Of a stretch of 64,000 nucleotides of DNA, positions 36,457 to 45,450 are shown piece by piece. Below the pieces are notes generated by a model. It did not search any database and was not told where the DNA came from. It saw only the letters and a program-made list of their open reading frames with translations. Source of the stretch: Candidatus Ulvibacter alkanivorans. GTDB lineage: Bacteria > Bacteroidota > Bacteroidia > Flavobacteriales > Flavobacteriaceae. Positions within the stretch are counted from its first letter, which is position 1. Each line of letters opens with the position of its first letter. The translations under genes and the position numbers were made by a program. The stretch spans positions 1 through 64,000 of the forward strand of contig NZ_QOLC01000098.1 in the NCBI RefSeq assembly GCF_003333325.1. Direction: 5' to 3'.

Positions 36457-37365
36457 ATGGAAAAAAAATACTTACTACATAGTTATTTAAACGGCAAGGC
36501 CACCAAAGACGAGATCGCTGCATTGAAAGCAGATCCCGAATACGCCGCCTATGTACGAATTGCAGATACAGCGAAAACATTCGATACACCTGCGTTCAAT
36601 TTCGAAAAAAACAAGAACAAGATCGAAGCCGGTATTGCCGGTGCAAGCAAGGTGCGCAATTTAAACCCAGTGAGAACATTCCTTAAAGTAGCTGCTGCGA
36701 TCGCCGTACTAGCTGTTGGGTATTGGTTTATAAGCACCATGGACACTTCCATGAGCACCGGGATTGGAGAAAAAATTTCTGTTTCGCTTCCAGACGCTTC
36801 CGAAGTAATTTTAAATGCAAATTCAGAGATCACCTATTCTAAGGGTAATTGGGAGAATGAGCGAAACGTTACGCTCAACGGAGAAGCATTCTTTAAAGTA
36901 AATAAGGGAAGTACATTTCAAGTAAGTACCTCGCTGGGCGATGTTCGTGTATTGGGAACTCAATTTAACGTATATTCACGAGATCGTTTTTTTAATGTAA
37001 GTTGTTACGAAGGTTTGGTAAGTGTGGCATTTAATGACACTTTGATAAAATTACCGGCCGGCACTAAACTAAAAGTGGAAGAGGGTACGTTAGTTATGTA
37101 CAATACCACCAGTAATACGGTTCCAAACTGGACCAAGAACGAAAGTTCGTTCGAAAATGCAACCTTACAAACTGTGATTAGCGAGTTGGAACACCAATAC
37201 CCAATTACAATAAACACACAATTACAAGGAACCAACAAACGATTTACAGGGAGTTTTACCCATTCCGATCTCGAGCTGGCACTCACATCGGTTTGCGACC
37301 CACTACAATTAACATATAGTATAAATGAAGGGGAAGTAACAATTTATGCAAAAGGCAGCCCGTAA
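36457..37365 (+). CDS. FecR-family anti-sigma factor
   Basis: A protein of 302 residues. Residues 1-75 are the cytoplasmic sigma-binding part, followed by one membrane helix (VAAAIAVLAVGYWFI), a FecR domain (EKISVSLPDASEVILNANSEITY, NVTLNGEAFFKVNKG, VRVLGTQFNVYSRD) and a C-terminal DUF4974 domain (about 235-300: FENATLQTVISELEHQYPITI, FTGSFTHSDLELAL). It should hold the sigma factor until the TonB receptor signals. The receptor gene begins 20 nt before its stop codon, so the two are translationally linked. Confidence 0.93.
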   Translation: MEKKYLLHSYLNGKATKDEIAALKADPEYAAYVRIADTAKTFDTPAFNFEKNKNKIEAGIAGASKVRNLNPVRTFLKVAAAIAVLAVGYWFISTMDTSMSTGIGEKISVSLPDASEVILNANSEITYSKGNWENERNVTLNGEAFFKVNKGSTFQVSTSLGDVRVLGTQFNVYSRDRFFNVSCYEGLVSVAFNDTLIKLPAGTKLKVEEGTLVMYNTTSNTVPNWTKNESSFENATLQTVISELEHQYPITINTQLQGTNKRFTGSFTHSDLELALTSVCDPLQLTYSINEGEVTIYAKGSP

Positions 37366-39901
37366 GCACGCAATTATTGCTGCGTTTCTTTTTTTCACAT
37401 TTCTTAGTGGACCGGTCTCCTATTGCCAAAATACGACTTTAGAACCTCTCATCGATATTATTAAATTGCTTGAAGACACTTATGGTGTAAGCTTTTCGTA
37501 TGCTCCTAATGATATCCAGAATGTGCTGGTAGCTACCCCGTCTGACGCCCTGTCTTTAACCGAAGCGATCGCTTACCTCAACAGCACTACGCCCTTTCAA
37601 TTTACCGCAATAGACACGCGTTATATAACCGTAGTTAAAACCCCTACAGCTAATTTGTACTGCGGAAAGATCATCGATGCCTCCACCGGATTACCAATGG
37701 TTGGAGCTACCGTAATTGCCGATACGAACGATTTTGCAACGACTACTAATACTGAAGGTGAGTTCTTTATACCTGAAGCAGCCAGGACCAAAGCCTTCAC
37801 CGTTACTTTTATTGGGTTTACGCCCCTAACTATCCCGGTGGGGACGCTAACTAAAGAGTGTACTTCCTTGCTCATGCTGCCCACCATCGCTACATTAGAC
37901 GAGGTGCTAATTACAAGCTATTTTACCAAAGGTATCGATAAGTTGAACGATGGTTCTATCGTCTTAAATAGTTCCGACTTCGGACTTATTCCCGGGCAGG
38001 TGGACAACGATATTTTACAAATTGTGCAGGCGTTGCCGGGTGTAGAAAGTGTGGATGAAACTATTTCGAACATAAACATTCGAGGGGGAACACATGCAGA
38101 AAACCTTATTCTTTGGGATGATATCAAAATGTACCAAAGCGGTCATTTCTTCGGACTTATTTCCGCATTTAATCCTGATCTAACGCAAAGCGTTTCGATC
38201 TATAAAAATGGAACACTACCCAGGTATGGAGAAAGTGTAAGCAGTGTGATCCACATGAAGTCTGATGACACCATTACGCGCGATCTTACCGCAGGAGCTG
38301 GTTTTAACTTTATAAATGGAAGCGCTTTTGTACGTATGCCCATCTCTAAGAAGGTAGGGTTGCAAATTAGTGGAAGACGCTCGTTGAACGACCTGTTAGA
38401 AACACCTGTTTACGACACCTACTCCTCACGAATTTTTCAAGATACAGAGATCTTTAACAGTTCGAACGATGCCACTATGATCACGGCCGATGAAGATTTT
38501 AGATTCTACGATTTTAGCACCAAATTGTTATGGGATGCTTCGGAAAAAGATCGAGTTCGGTTTAACTTTTTAACCATCGACAATCGCTTAGATTTTACCG
38601 AAACCATTGCAAACTCGCAGCAATCTGAAACAAGTAGTTTATCACAACGTAGCTTGGTGGGCGGAGTGAACTGGGAACGAAACTGGAATGACTCTTTTAA
38701 GAGTTACCTCATGACCTATGGAACGTATTATGCCTTAGATGCGCTCAATCGTGACATTTTTACTACTCAAGAGTTACGTCAAGAGAACGAAGTAATAGAA
38801 ACCGGAGTAAAAGTAGAAGGCTTGTATGCTATTTCTAAAAAGTTTCAGTTACGGTCGGGATATCATTTTACCGAAACAGGCATTGCCAATACCCAGGATG
38901 TGAATTTACCACGCTTTCGAAATTTTGAAAAAGACGTGTTGCGAACCCATTCCGTTTTTGGCCGAACTACTTACACTTCCGAAGAAAAGAACACGATCAT
39001 TAATGCCGGACTTCGTTTAAACTATTTCACCAAACTTGATCAGGTCTTAGTAGAACCCCGATTGAGCGTGCATCAAAAAATAAGCAACGGACTCGCCATA
39101 GAACTTCTGGGAGAATTTAAGAGTCAGACCACCACTCAACGTATCGATTTTGAAAGTGATTTCTTAGGGGTTGAAAAAAGGAGATGGGTTCTAGCTACGG
39201 GAGACGAGATACCGGTTTTACAGAGCAAACAAGGTAGTTTTGGAGTTATCTATCAACGTAAAAAGTGGTTTATTGAAACAACGGCCTATTATAAATTTGT
39301 GAACGGAATCTCCAGTAGAAATCAGGGATTTCAGAATCAATTTCAGTTTGTAGAAGCGATTGGAAGTTACACCAACTATGGACTCGAATTGGCGGTAAAC
39401 AAAAAATGGGGGGATTTTAGTTCATGGATCAGTTATACCTATGCACAAAACGATTATGAATTTCCATCTCTTGTTCCCAGTGAATTTCCAAATAACTTAG
39501 ACATTCGTCATGCAGCATCACTGGCCGGATCGTATACGCTAGACCGGTTTAAGGTGGCCTTGGGTATAAATTGGCATACCGGGAAACCATTTACGCTTCC
39601 ATTGTCTGACGGACAAAATGCTTCGAATGAACCAGCAGATCCTATCTTGTACGACACCCCAAATAGCAAACGCTTACCCGATTATTTTAGAACCGACCTC
39701 TCTGCCGAATATCGTTGGAATGTTTCAGAAAAAATAGACGCCAAGATCAACGTGGCAATTCTAAATATCCTGGATACCGACAACACCTTGAACATTCGGT
39801 ACGCGCGCTTAGAAAATGAAAACGGTTCTACACGCATCAACCAAATTGAACAAAAATCGCTTGGACTAACGCCCAACGTATCGGTTCAGGTATTGTTCTA
39901 A
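37346..39901 (+). CDS. TonB-dependent receptor with STN signalling and carboxypeptidase-like domains
   Basis: Outer-membrane transducer of 851 residues. After the signal peptide comes an STN domain (residues about 35-105: IIKLLEDTYGVSFSYAPNDIQNV, LTEAIAYLNSTTPFQF), which contacts FecR. Next are a carboxypeptidase-regulatory-like domain (GKIIDASTGLPMVGATV) and a plug (IVQALPGVESVDETISNINIRGG, ENLILWDDIKMYQSGHFFG). The 22-strand barrel ends in NVSVQVLF with a terminal Phe. It overlaps fecR by 20 nt. No SusD gene is adjacent, so it is not a standard SusCD glycan system. No siderophore or cobalamin gene is nearby, so the ligand is open. Confidence 0.92.
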   Translation: MQKAARKHAIIAAFLFFTFLSGPVSYCQNTTLEPLIDIIKLLEDTYGVSFSYAPNDIQNVLVATPSDALSLTEAIAYLNSTTPFQFTAIDTRYITVVKTPTANLYCGKIIDASTGLPMVGATVIADTNDFATTTNTEGEFFIPEAARTKAFTVTFIGFTPLTIPVGTLTKECTSLLMLPTIATLDEVLITSYFTKGIDKLNDGSIVLNSSDFGLIPGQVDNDILQIVQALPGVESVDETISNINIRGGTHAENLILWDDIKMYQSGHFFGLISAFNPDLTQSVSIYKNGTLPRYGESVSSVIHMKSDDTITRDLTAGAGFNFINGSAFVRMPISKKVGLQISGRRSLNDLLETPVYDTYSSRIFQDTEIFNSSNDATMITADEDFRFYDFSTKLLWDASEKDRVRFNFLTIDNRLDFTETIANSQQSETSSLSQRSLVGGVNWERNWNDSFKSYLMTYGTYYALDALNRDIFTTQELRQENEVIETGVKVEGLYAISKKFQLRSGYHFTETGIANTQDVNLPRFRNFEKDVLRTHSVFGRTTYTSEEKNTIINAGLRLNYFTKLDQVLVEPRLSVHQKISNGLAIELLGEFKSQTTTQRIDFESDFLGVEKRRWVLATGDEIPVLQSKQGSFGVIYQRKKWFIETTAYYKFVNGISSRNQGFQNQFQFVEAIGSYTNYGLELAVNKKWGDFSSWISYTYAQNDYEFPSLVPSEFPNNLDIRHAASLAGSYTLDRFKVALGINWHTGKPFTLPLSDGQNASNEPADPILYDTPNSKRLPDYFRTDLSAEYRWNVSEKIDAKINVAILNILDTDNTLNIRYARLENENGSTRINQIEQKSLGLTPNVSVQVLF

Positions 39902-39933
39902 TTCGCGCTTTTAATGGTAGGTAAAAATGTTGA

Positions 39934-41712
39934 TTACATACGTTCGGGCACGTCGATACCCAACAATGAAAAGGCCGTTTTAATCACTTCCCCAACTGCG
40001 CCCGATAACCGTATACGAAACTGTTTTTCTTCTTCTGTTTCTGCCGCGAAAATTGGCACATTTTGATAGAACGAATTAAATTCCTTTACAAGATCGTAGG
40101 TATAATTTGCGATCAATGCCGGGCTGTAGTTTTCGGCAGCCAGCTGTATGGTCTCCGGAAAAAGCTGCAACTGCTTTAACAGCTCCTTCTCCTTTTGATG
40201 TAGGTCTACAGCTTTATGTGTCTCAAATGAAACTGAAGTTTCATCGGCCTTACGTAAAATTGATTGAATACGTGCGTAGGTATATTGAATAAATGGACCG
40301 GTATTCCCTTGAAAGTCTACACTTTCTTCCGGGTTAAAGAGAATCCTCTTCTTTGGGTCGACCTTAAGTATATAATATTTTAAAGCCCCTAACCCAATGG
40401 TGTGGTAGAGTTTTTGTTTTTCTTCTTCGGAAAAGTCGTCGATCTTTCCAAGCTCTTCGGAAATAGCTCCGGCTGTATTCGCCATCTCGCTAATTAGATC
40501 GTCGGCATCGACCACTGTACCTTCACGGCTTTTCATTTTACCCGAAGGCAGGTCCACCATTCCATAACTAAGATGATAGAGGTGCTCGGCCCAGGCGTAG
40601 CCTAATTTTTTTAAAATCAAGAATAACACTTTAAAGTGATAATCTTGCTCGTTCCCAACGGTATAGATCATTCCCGTTACATCGGGGTGATCCTTTACGC
40701 GCTGAATGGCCGTTCCTATATCCTGTGTCATATAGACCGCAGTACCATCACTTCTTAAGACCAGTTTTTCATCCAAGCCTTCATCGGTAAGATCACACCA
40801 TACAGAACCGTCATCTTTTTTAAAGAACACACCATTGGCGAGCCCTTCTTCAATATTGTCTTTCCCTAGTAAATACGTCTGACTCTCATAGTAATAACTA
40901 TCAAAATCAACCCCTAAAGAATCGTAGGTAGTTGCGAATCCGTCGTACACCCAACTATTCATTTTGCTCCACAGCGCCACAGTTTCCGGATCTCCGGCTT
41001 CCCATTTGCGGAGCATTTCTTGAGCTTCTACTAAGGATGGTGCTGTAGTTTTGGCTTCCTCTTCGGGTGTGCCTTGCGCGATGGCTTGTGCTACTTCTTC
41101 TTTATATACTTGATCGAACTTTACATAGTAGTTTCCTACCAGCTTGTCACCTTTTAACCCGGTTGAATCTGGAGTTTCTCCGTTTCCGAAGCGTTTCCAA
41201 GCCAACATACTTTTACAGATATGGATCCCTCTATCGTTGATGATCTGAGTTTTGTACACTTTTTTACCGGCGGCTTCCACTATTTGTGAAACACTATGCC
41301 CCAGCAAAATGTTTCGAATGTGCCCTAAATGCAGTGGCTTATTCGTGTTGGGAGAGGAAAATTCGACCATAACAGCTCCATCAGCTTGCGAATGCCTTCC
41401 GAAGTGAGAAAAATCGGTTACAGAATTAAAGAATGTCAAGTAATACGCATCACTTAACACCAAGTTTAAAAATCCTTTTACTACATTAAAATCGGCTACC
41501 GCGTCCACATGTTCTACCAGATAGGCTCCAATGGTTTCACCAATCTGCACCGGATTGCCTTTCACCACTCGCAACATTGGGAAAACCACAACGGTAATAT
41601 CGCCTTCGAAGTCTTTCCGTGTCGCTTGAAACTCTACCGTTTCTAAGGTGGCATCGAATCGATCCTGTACCGCTTTAATAATTTTTTCTGAAAGCGTTTG
41701 CTGCAAATTCAT
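39934..41712 (-). CDS. argS: Arginyl-tRNA synthetase
   Basis: Class I synthetase charging tRNA-Arg, 592 residues. The N-terminal Add-1-like domain is followed by SSPNTNKPLHLGHIRN with the HIGH motif as HLGH, IINDRGIHICKSM, and KMKSREGTVV in place of KMSKS, as is usual for ArgRS. The C-terminal DALR anticodon-binding domain ends in VPERM. It converges on the TonB receptor gene with 32 nt between and no clear terminator. Confidence 0.97.
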   Translation of the reverse strand: MNLQQTLSEKIIKAVQDRFDATLETVEFQATRKDFEGDITVVVFPMLRVVKGNPVQIGETIGAYLVEHVDAVADFNVVKGFLNLVLSDAYYLTFFNSVTDFSHFGRHSQADGAVMVEFSSPNTNKPLHLGHIRNILLGHSVSQIVEAAGKKVYKTQIINDRGIHICKSMLAWKRFGNGETPDSTGLKGDKLVGNYYVKFDQVYKEEVAQAIAQGTPEEEAKTTAPSLVEAQEMLRKWEAGDPETVALWSKMNSWVYDGFATTYDSLGVDFDSYYYESQTYLLGKDNIEEGLANGVFFKKDDGSVWCDLTDEGLDEKLVLRSDGTAVYMTQDIGTAIQRVKDHPDVTGMIYTVGNEQDYHFKVLFLILKKLGYAWAEHLYHLSYGMVDLPSGKMKSREGTVVDADDLISEMANTAGAISEELGKIDDFSEEEKQKLYHTIGLGALKYYILKVDPKKRILFNPEESVDFQGNTGPFIQYTYARIQSILRKADETSVSFETHKAVDLHQKEKELLKQLQLFPETIQLAAENYSPALIANYTYDLVKEFNSFYQNVPIFAAETEEEKQFRIRLSGAVGEVIKTAFSLLGIDVPERM

Positions 41713-41761
41713 AGTAGTTTACCGGTTTTATACGTATATAATTGCTTCTGAAAAGCGTTGG

Positions 41762-41769
41762 CAAAGATA
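41762..41769 (-). promoter_or_regulatory. Probable -7 element (TATCTTTG) of argS
   Basis: Minus-strand TATCTTTG fits TAnnTTTG, 49 nt upstream of the argS ATG. A -33 TTG at 17-23 nt was not found. Confidence 0.5.
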
Positions 41770-41822
41770 CGAGAATTTTAAAGTCTGACTTCATTGCAAA
41801 TGCGTATCTTTAAAAGAAAAAA

Positions 41823-42176
41823 GTGAAACACTTAGTGCGTGCCGTTCCTGTTCTAGCCTCTTTAAATATTACTAAGACCGTTGCCTTTTATAAAGATCGA
41901 TTAGGTTTTGACAAACAAGGGTATACTGATGAAAATTACGCCATAGTAGGTCGTGACGCTATAGAACTACATTTTTGGAAATGTGATGATAAGATCCATC
42001 CCGAAAATACAAGTTGTTATATTCATGTCGAGCATATAGACGCGCTTTACAAAGAGTTGCAAAAAACCGATGTAATCCACCCTAATGGCAGTTTAGAGGA
42101 CAAACCTTGGGGTATGCGAGAATTTGCGGTATTGGATGCAGATGGCAATATGATAAAATTTGGAAAAGAACTATAA
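41823..42176 (+). CDS. VOC family protein (bleomycin-resistance-like)
   Basis: A short VOC protein of 117 residues: VRAVPVLASLNITKTVAFYKDRLGF opens it, AIELHFWKCDD and CYIHVEHIDALYKEL follow, and MREFAVLDADGNMIKFGKEL closes it with the metal-ligand Glu. It resembles bleomycin-binding proteins and their many unassigned relatives. The start is GTG; a TATCTTTA box lies just upstream near 41806. The next gene begins immediately after the stop. Confidence 0.88.
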   Translation: MKHLVRAVPVLASLNITKTVAFYKDRLGFDKQGYTDENYAIVGRDAIELHFWKCDDKIHPENTSCYIHVEHIDALYKELQKTDVIHPNGSLEDKPWGMREFAVLDADGNMIKFGKEL

Positions 42177-42608
42177 ATGCTACTGAACGTCTCGTATAAC
42201 AATAAGCAGATAAAGCAAAAAATTGATGCGGAGGTAGGTCCTCCTTTTAGTTTGGCTACACGTTTTAAGATGCGCGGCATTGGTTCGACCAAGCTAATTA
42301 TTACCGATACCAGTGTTCAGATCAATAATCTATTGATCTTAGATAACAATCGAAACCAGTGTAATATAGAAATGCGACCTAAAGGGATAATCGTAGGATT
42401 TAGATCGTTGTTAGAGTCGTATGCTCTGGTAATTCCCTATTATAAATTGGTGCTTTATAAAGGAAAGGCGGAGGAATATTCCATCTATAAAGATGATTAT
42501 TATATAAAGATCGAGGCAGGTGCTAAAGATGGTTCGATTCATAGATTCATGTCGAAAGTACTTTCGGCCAAAGCCGAGCAGACGCCTATACGACCCGAAG
42601 ATCTATAG
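42177..42608 (+). CDS. Conserved hypothetical protein
   Basis: A soluble protein of 143 residues with no signal peptide and no family I recognise. It is beta-rich (STKLIITDTSVQINNLLILD, QCNIEMRPKGIIVGF, LVIPYYKLVLYKGKAEEYSIYKDDYYIKIEA). The last 35 residues are charged and helical. The pattern of short strands with a basic N-terminal segment is reminiscent of PH-like domains, but that is only a guess. The ATG abuts the stop of the VOC gene, so the two are translated together. Confidence 0.75.
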   Translation: MLLNVSYNNKQIKQKIDAEVGPPFSLATRFKMRGIGSTKLIITDTSVQINNLLILDNNRNQCNIEMRPKGIIVGFRSLLESYALVIPYYKLVLYKGKAEEYSIYKDDYYIKIEAGAKDGSIHRFMSKVLSAKAEQTPIRPEDL

Positions 42609-42815
42609 TTATTTTCGGTTCTTTATAAATACGCCTGCTATGAGTGCAAGTACGCCAAGACCAATCATTCCTAACGTTTGATTGCTTAAACCTTCTTTAG
42701 CTGAAACTTCCACCGGACCAATATCTAATACCTGTTGTGGAACAAATGCATTGTACAAACCAACTGCAATCAAGATGACACCTACCAGCAGTAACACAAA
42801 TTTTAGAACTTTCAT
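42609..42815 (-). CDS. Small two-helix membrane protein, DUF3185-like
   Basis: A protein of 68 residues starting MKVLKF at 42815, which gives an N-terminal helix (VLLLVGVILIAVGLYNAF), a short periplasmic loop (PQQVLDIGPVEVSAKEGLSNQ) and a second helix (LGMIGLGVLALIAGVFI) ending NRK. The layout resembles DUF3185 proteins. An earlier GTG-type start would add an uncharacteristic basic extension. It converges on the 42177 gene with no gap. The function is unknown. Confidence 0.65.
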   Translation of the reverse strand: MKVLKFVLLLVGVILIAVGLYNAFVPQQVLDIGPVEVSAKEGLSNQTLGMIGLGVLALIAGVFIKNRK

Positions 42816-42931
42816 AATTTTTAAGTTTCGTTGAAATTTAAATGTAGTCAATATAACAGCAACCCCATTGAAGGATTAACGGCATTTTAACCTACGTTTA
42901 ATCTTTAATAGTTATCTTTAAACAAAAAATA

Positions 42932-44356
42932 TTGAAAGTACTACTCACCGGCGCAAACGGATATATTGGTATGCGATTGTTACCTGCTTTATTAGAGCAG
43001 GGGCATGAAGTAATTTGTTGTGTTCGAGACAAGAACCGAATTCCCTTAGACGCCGACACCTTAAAACGAGTGGAAATTGTAGAGGTCGATTTTGTCAAGG
43101 AAGTTGACACGGCTAATTTTCCTAAGGAGTTCGATGTTGCCTATTATCTTATTCACTCGATGAGTGTATCTACGAGCAATTTTGAGGAACTCGAAGCAAA
43201 AGCAGCGAAAAATTTCAACACCTACTTACAAGAAACTTCGGTTCAACAAGTAATTTATTTAAGTGGTATTGTGAATGAAGAACAGTTATCGAAACACCTA
43301 TCGTCACGCAAGAAAGTTGAAGAAATATTGTACGAGGGAGATTACAAACTTACGGTCTTACGAGCAGGAATCGTAGTTGGAAGTGGTAGTTCATCGTTTG
43401 AGATTATTCGCGACCTCTGTGAGAAACTACCAATTATGATCGCTCCTAAGTGGCTTAAAACAAAGATTCAACCAATCGCCATTCGCGACGTGATCTCATA
43501 TCTATCGGGTGTCATGCTCAACGAGCGATGTTATAACCAATCATTTGATATTGGCGGACCGGATATTCTTACCTACAAACAAATGTTACTTACCTATGCA
43601 AAGGTTCGTAAATTGAAGTTATGGATCATTTCGGTACCGGTCATGTCGCCGAGACTATCTTCTTACTGGCTGTATTTTGTCACTTCCACTACCTACAAAT
43701 TGGCGGTGAATTTAGTGGACAGCATGAAAATGGAAGTGGTTGCCAGCGATAACAGAATACAAGAGATCATTGAAATCGAGCCAATTTCGTACGAAGAATC
43801 CATACGTAAGGCTTTTATTAAGATCGAACAGAATCTCGTAACCTCTAGTTGGAAGGATTCGTTGGTAGCGGGCCGATTTTCAAATTTAAAGGGCTACATA
43901 CAGGTGCCGTCTTACGGGTGTTTAAAAGACGATAAAAAAATAAAAGTATCGAATCCAACCCAAGTAATTCAAAATGTTTGGTCAATTGGTGGTACCAAAG
44001 GCTGGTATTATGGCAATTGGCTGTGGAAACTGAGAGGATTTATGGACCAACTGGTAGGAGGGGTTGGATTAAGAAGAGGCAGAACGCATCCCGATAAGAT
44101 CTATGCAGGAGATGCCTTAGATTTTTGGCGTGTAATTTATGCCAATAAAGAGGATCGGAGACTGTTGTTATTTGCCGAAATGAAACTTCCTGGCGAGGCC
44201 TGGTTAGAATTCTGTATCGATGATAACAATGTACTACATCAAACAGCGACCTTTCGACCGCTAGGTCTATGGGGACGTATATATTGGTACACCATGTTAC
44301 CGTTTCACTATTTTATTTTTGGCGGAATGATACGGAATATTGCGAAAACAAATTAA
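42932..44356 (+). CDS. SDR / NAD(P)-binding protein with DUF2867 domain
   Basis: A protein of 474 residues starting at TTG. Residues 1-290 are an atypical short-chain dehydrogenase (VLLTGANGYIGMRLLPALLEQGHEV with the GxxGxxG loop, then VEVDFVKE, VIYLSGIV, LRAGIVVGSGSSSFE). Residues about 300-470 match DUF2867 (FWRVIYANKEDRRLLLFAEMKLPGEAWLEF, then GLWGRIYWYTMLPFHYFIFGGM). This fusion is widespread; the substrate is unknown. A TATCTTTA box at 42913-42920 would start transcription just before the TTG. Its end overlaps the end of ctlX by 4 nt. Confidence 0.88.
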   Translation: MKVLLTGANGYIGMRLLPALLEQGHEVICCVRDKNRIPLDADTLKRVEIVEVDFVKEVDTANFPKEFDVAYYLIHSMSVSTSNFEELEAKAAKNFNTYLQETSVQQVIYLSGIVNEEQLSKHLSSRKKVEEILYEGDYKLTVLRAGIVVGSGSSSFEIIRDLCEKLPIMIAPKWLKTKIQPIAIRDVISYLSGVMLNERCYNQSFDIGGPDILTYKQMLLTYAKVRKLKLWIISVPVMSPRLSSYWLYFVTSTTYKLAVNLVDSMKMEVVASDNRIQEIIEIEPISYEESIRKAFIKIEQNLVTSSWKDSLVAGRFSNLKGYIQVPSYGCLKDDKKIKVSNPTQVIQNVWSIGGTKGWYYGNWLWKLRGFMDQLVGGVGLRRGRTHPDKIYAGDALDFWRVIYANKEDRRLLLFAEMKLPGEAWLEFCIDDNNVLHQTATFRPLGLWGRIYWYTMLPFHYFIFGGMIRNIAKTN

Positions 44357-45288
44357 TTGATTCTAGGCAAGAATACCTCGGCCATCATACAGCGTGCACT
44401 ACCACCACCACAAGTTTCGATGGTCTCCAGATCGCTACTTAGGATTTTACAATGTTTTTCGATTGCCTTAGATTGATCGTTCGTCAAACTTGCATGAGCA
44501 GCCGCACTCATTACAAGATACTTCGCATCCTTGCCTTGTACTTGTAGCATATTACCGGCAAAATGATGCATTTGTCCCTCGGTGATCTTGATGATCTCCT
44601 TTCCGTCGGCTTTTAGATGTTGTACGACGTTTTGTTTTTCTTTTTTATCATCTATACTGTCCAAACAGATCACACAAAAATCTTCTGCCAAACACATCAT
44701 GACATTGGTGTGATAAATAGGCATCCGTTTTCCATTTACAGTTTGATTGGCGGTAAAGATCACCGGTGTGAATTCAAAATCTTCACAGAATTCGATCAAC
44801 AATTCTTCGTCGGCTCTTGGTGATAAGGCGCAATAGGCCTTCTGATTTACCCGATCTAACAATAAACTACCGGTCGATTCTAGAAACAACCCTTCCTCCT
44901 CAGCAGCCGTATAATCTACAATATTGGCTATTTTAAACCCTTCTTTTTCAAAACGATCTAATACTTCCTCTCTTCGTTCTTTTCGTCTGTTCTCTGCAAA
45001 TAGTGGATAGATGGCGATGTCTCCATTTTCATGCGTCGTGATCCAATTGTTAGGAAAGATCGAATCTGGGGTGTCCATCTTCTTATCGTCATTTTCAACA
45101 ATCACATTAACCCCTACTCCTCGAAGTTTCTCTACAAAGCGATCGAACTCTTCTTGAGCCTTGGCATTGATCTCTGCATTCTTTAAATTTAAGTCTTCTT
45201 GAAAATAATTATTCACGGCCGTCTCTTCGTTCATACGAAAGGCAACGGGTCGAATCATTAAAATAGTATCGGTAATTTGTCTTGTCAA
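44353..45288 (-). CDS. ctlX: Citrulline-utilisation hydrolase CtlX-like (guanidino-modifying fold)
   Basis: A protein of 311 residues in the arginine deiminase/amidinotransferase superfamily. FPNNWITTHENGDIAIYPL is the CtlX signature; FLESTGSLLLDR, the catalytic His in IYHTNVMMCL and the catalytic Cys in CGGGSARCMMAE are seen. CtlX was named from Francisella for citrulline use; the flavobacterial members may act on arginine or citrulline. A second guanidino-modifying gene is at 46321 in the same direction, with an outer-membrane protein gene between. Confidence 0.88.
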   Translation of the reverse strand: MTRQITDTILMIRPVAFRMNEETAVNNYFQEDLNLKNAEINAKAQEEFDRFVEKLRGVGVNVIVENDDKKMDTPDSIFPNNWITTHENGDIAIYPLFAENRRKERREEVLDRFEKEGFKIANIVDYTAAEEEGLFLESTGSLLLDRVNQKAYCALSPRADEELLIEFCEDFEFTPVIFTANQTVNGKRMPIYHTNVMMCLAEDFCVICLDSIDDKKEKQNVVQHLKADGKEIIKITEGQMHHFAGNMLQVQGKDAKYLVMSAAAHASLTNDQSKAIEKHCKILSSDLETIETCGGGSARCMMAEVFLPRIN

Positions 45289-45450
45289 TGTGGTTAAATT
45301 TTGGACTGTAAATGTACTGGTTTTTTTGTCTCAATAACGACTCTTGAAAGTGGAAATTTTAGGTCGAAGTTAAAGTTTATTAACAGTTTTAAAATGAATC
45401 TAAAGCGCACTATTCTTTTCATTTTTATAACTTCGGAAAGATCTTAACTT

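Noticed and set aside
35892..39901. Siderophore or haem uptake assignment for the FecR/TonB set
   Set aside because: Only the signalling architecture supports it; no iron, haem or siderophore gene and no Fur-like site was seen.
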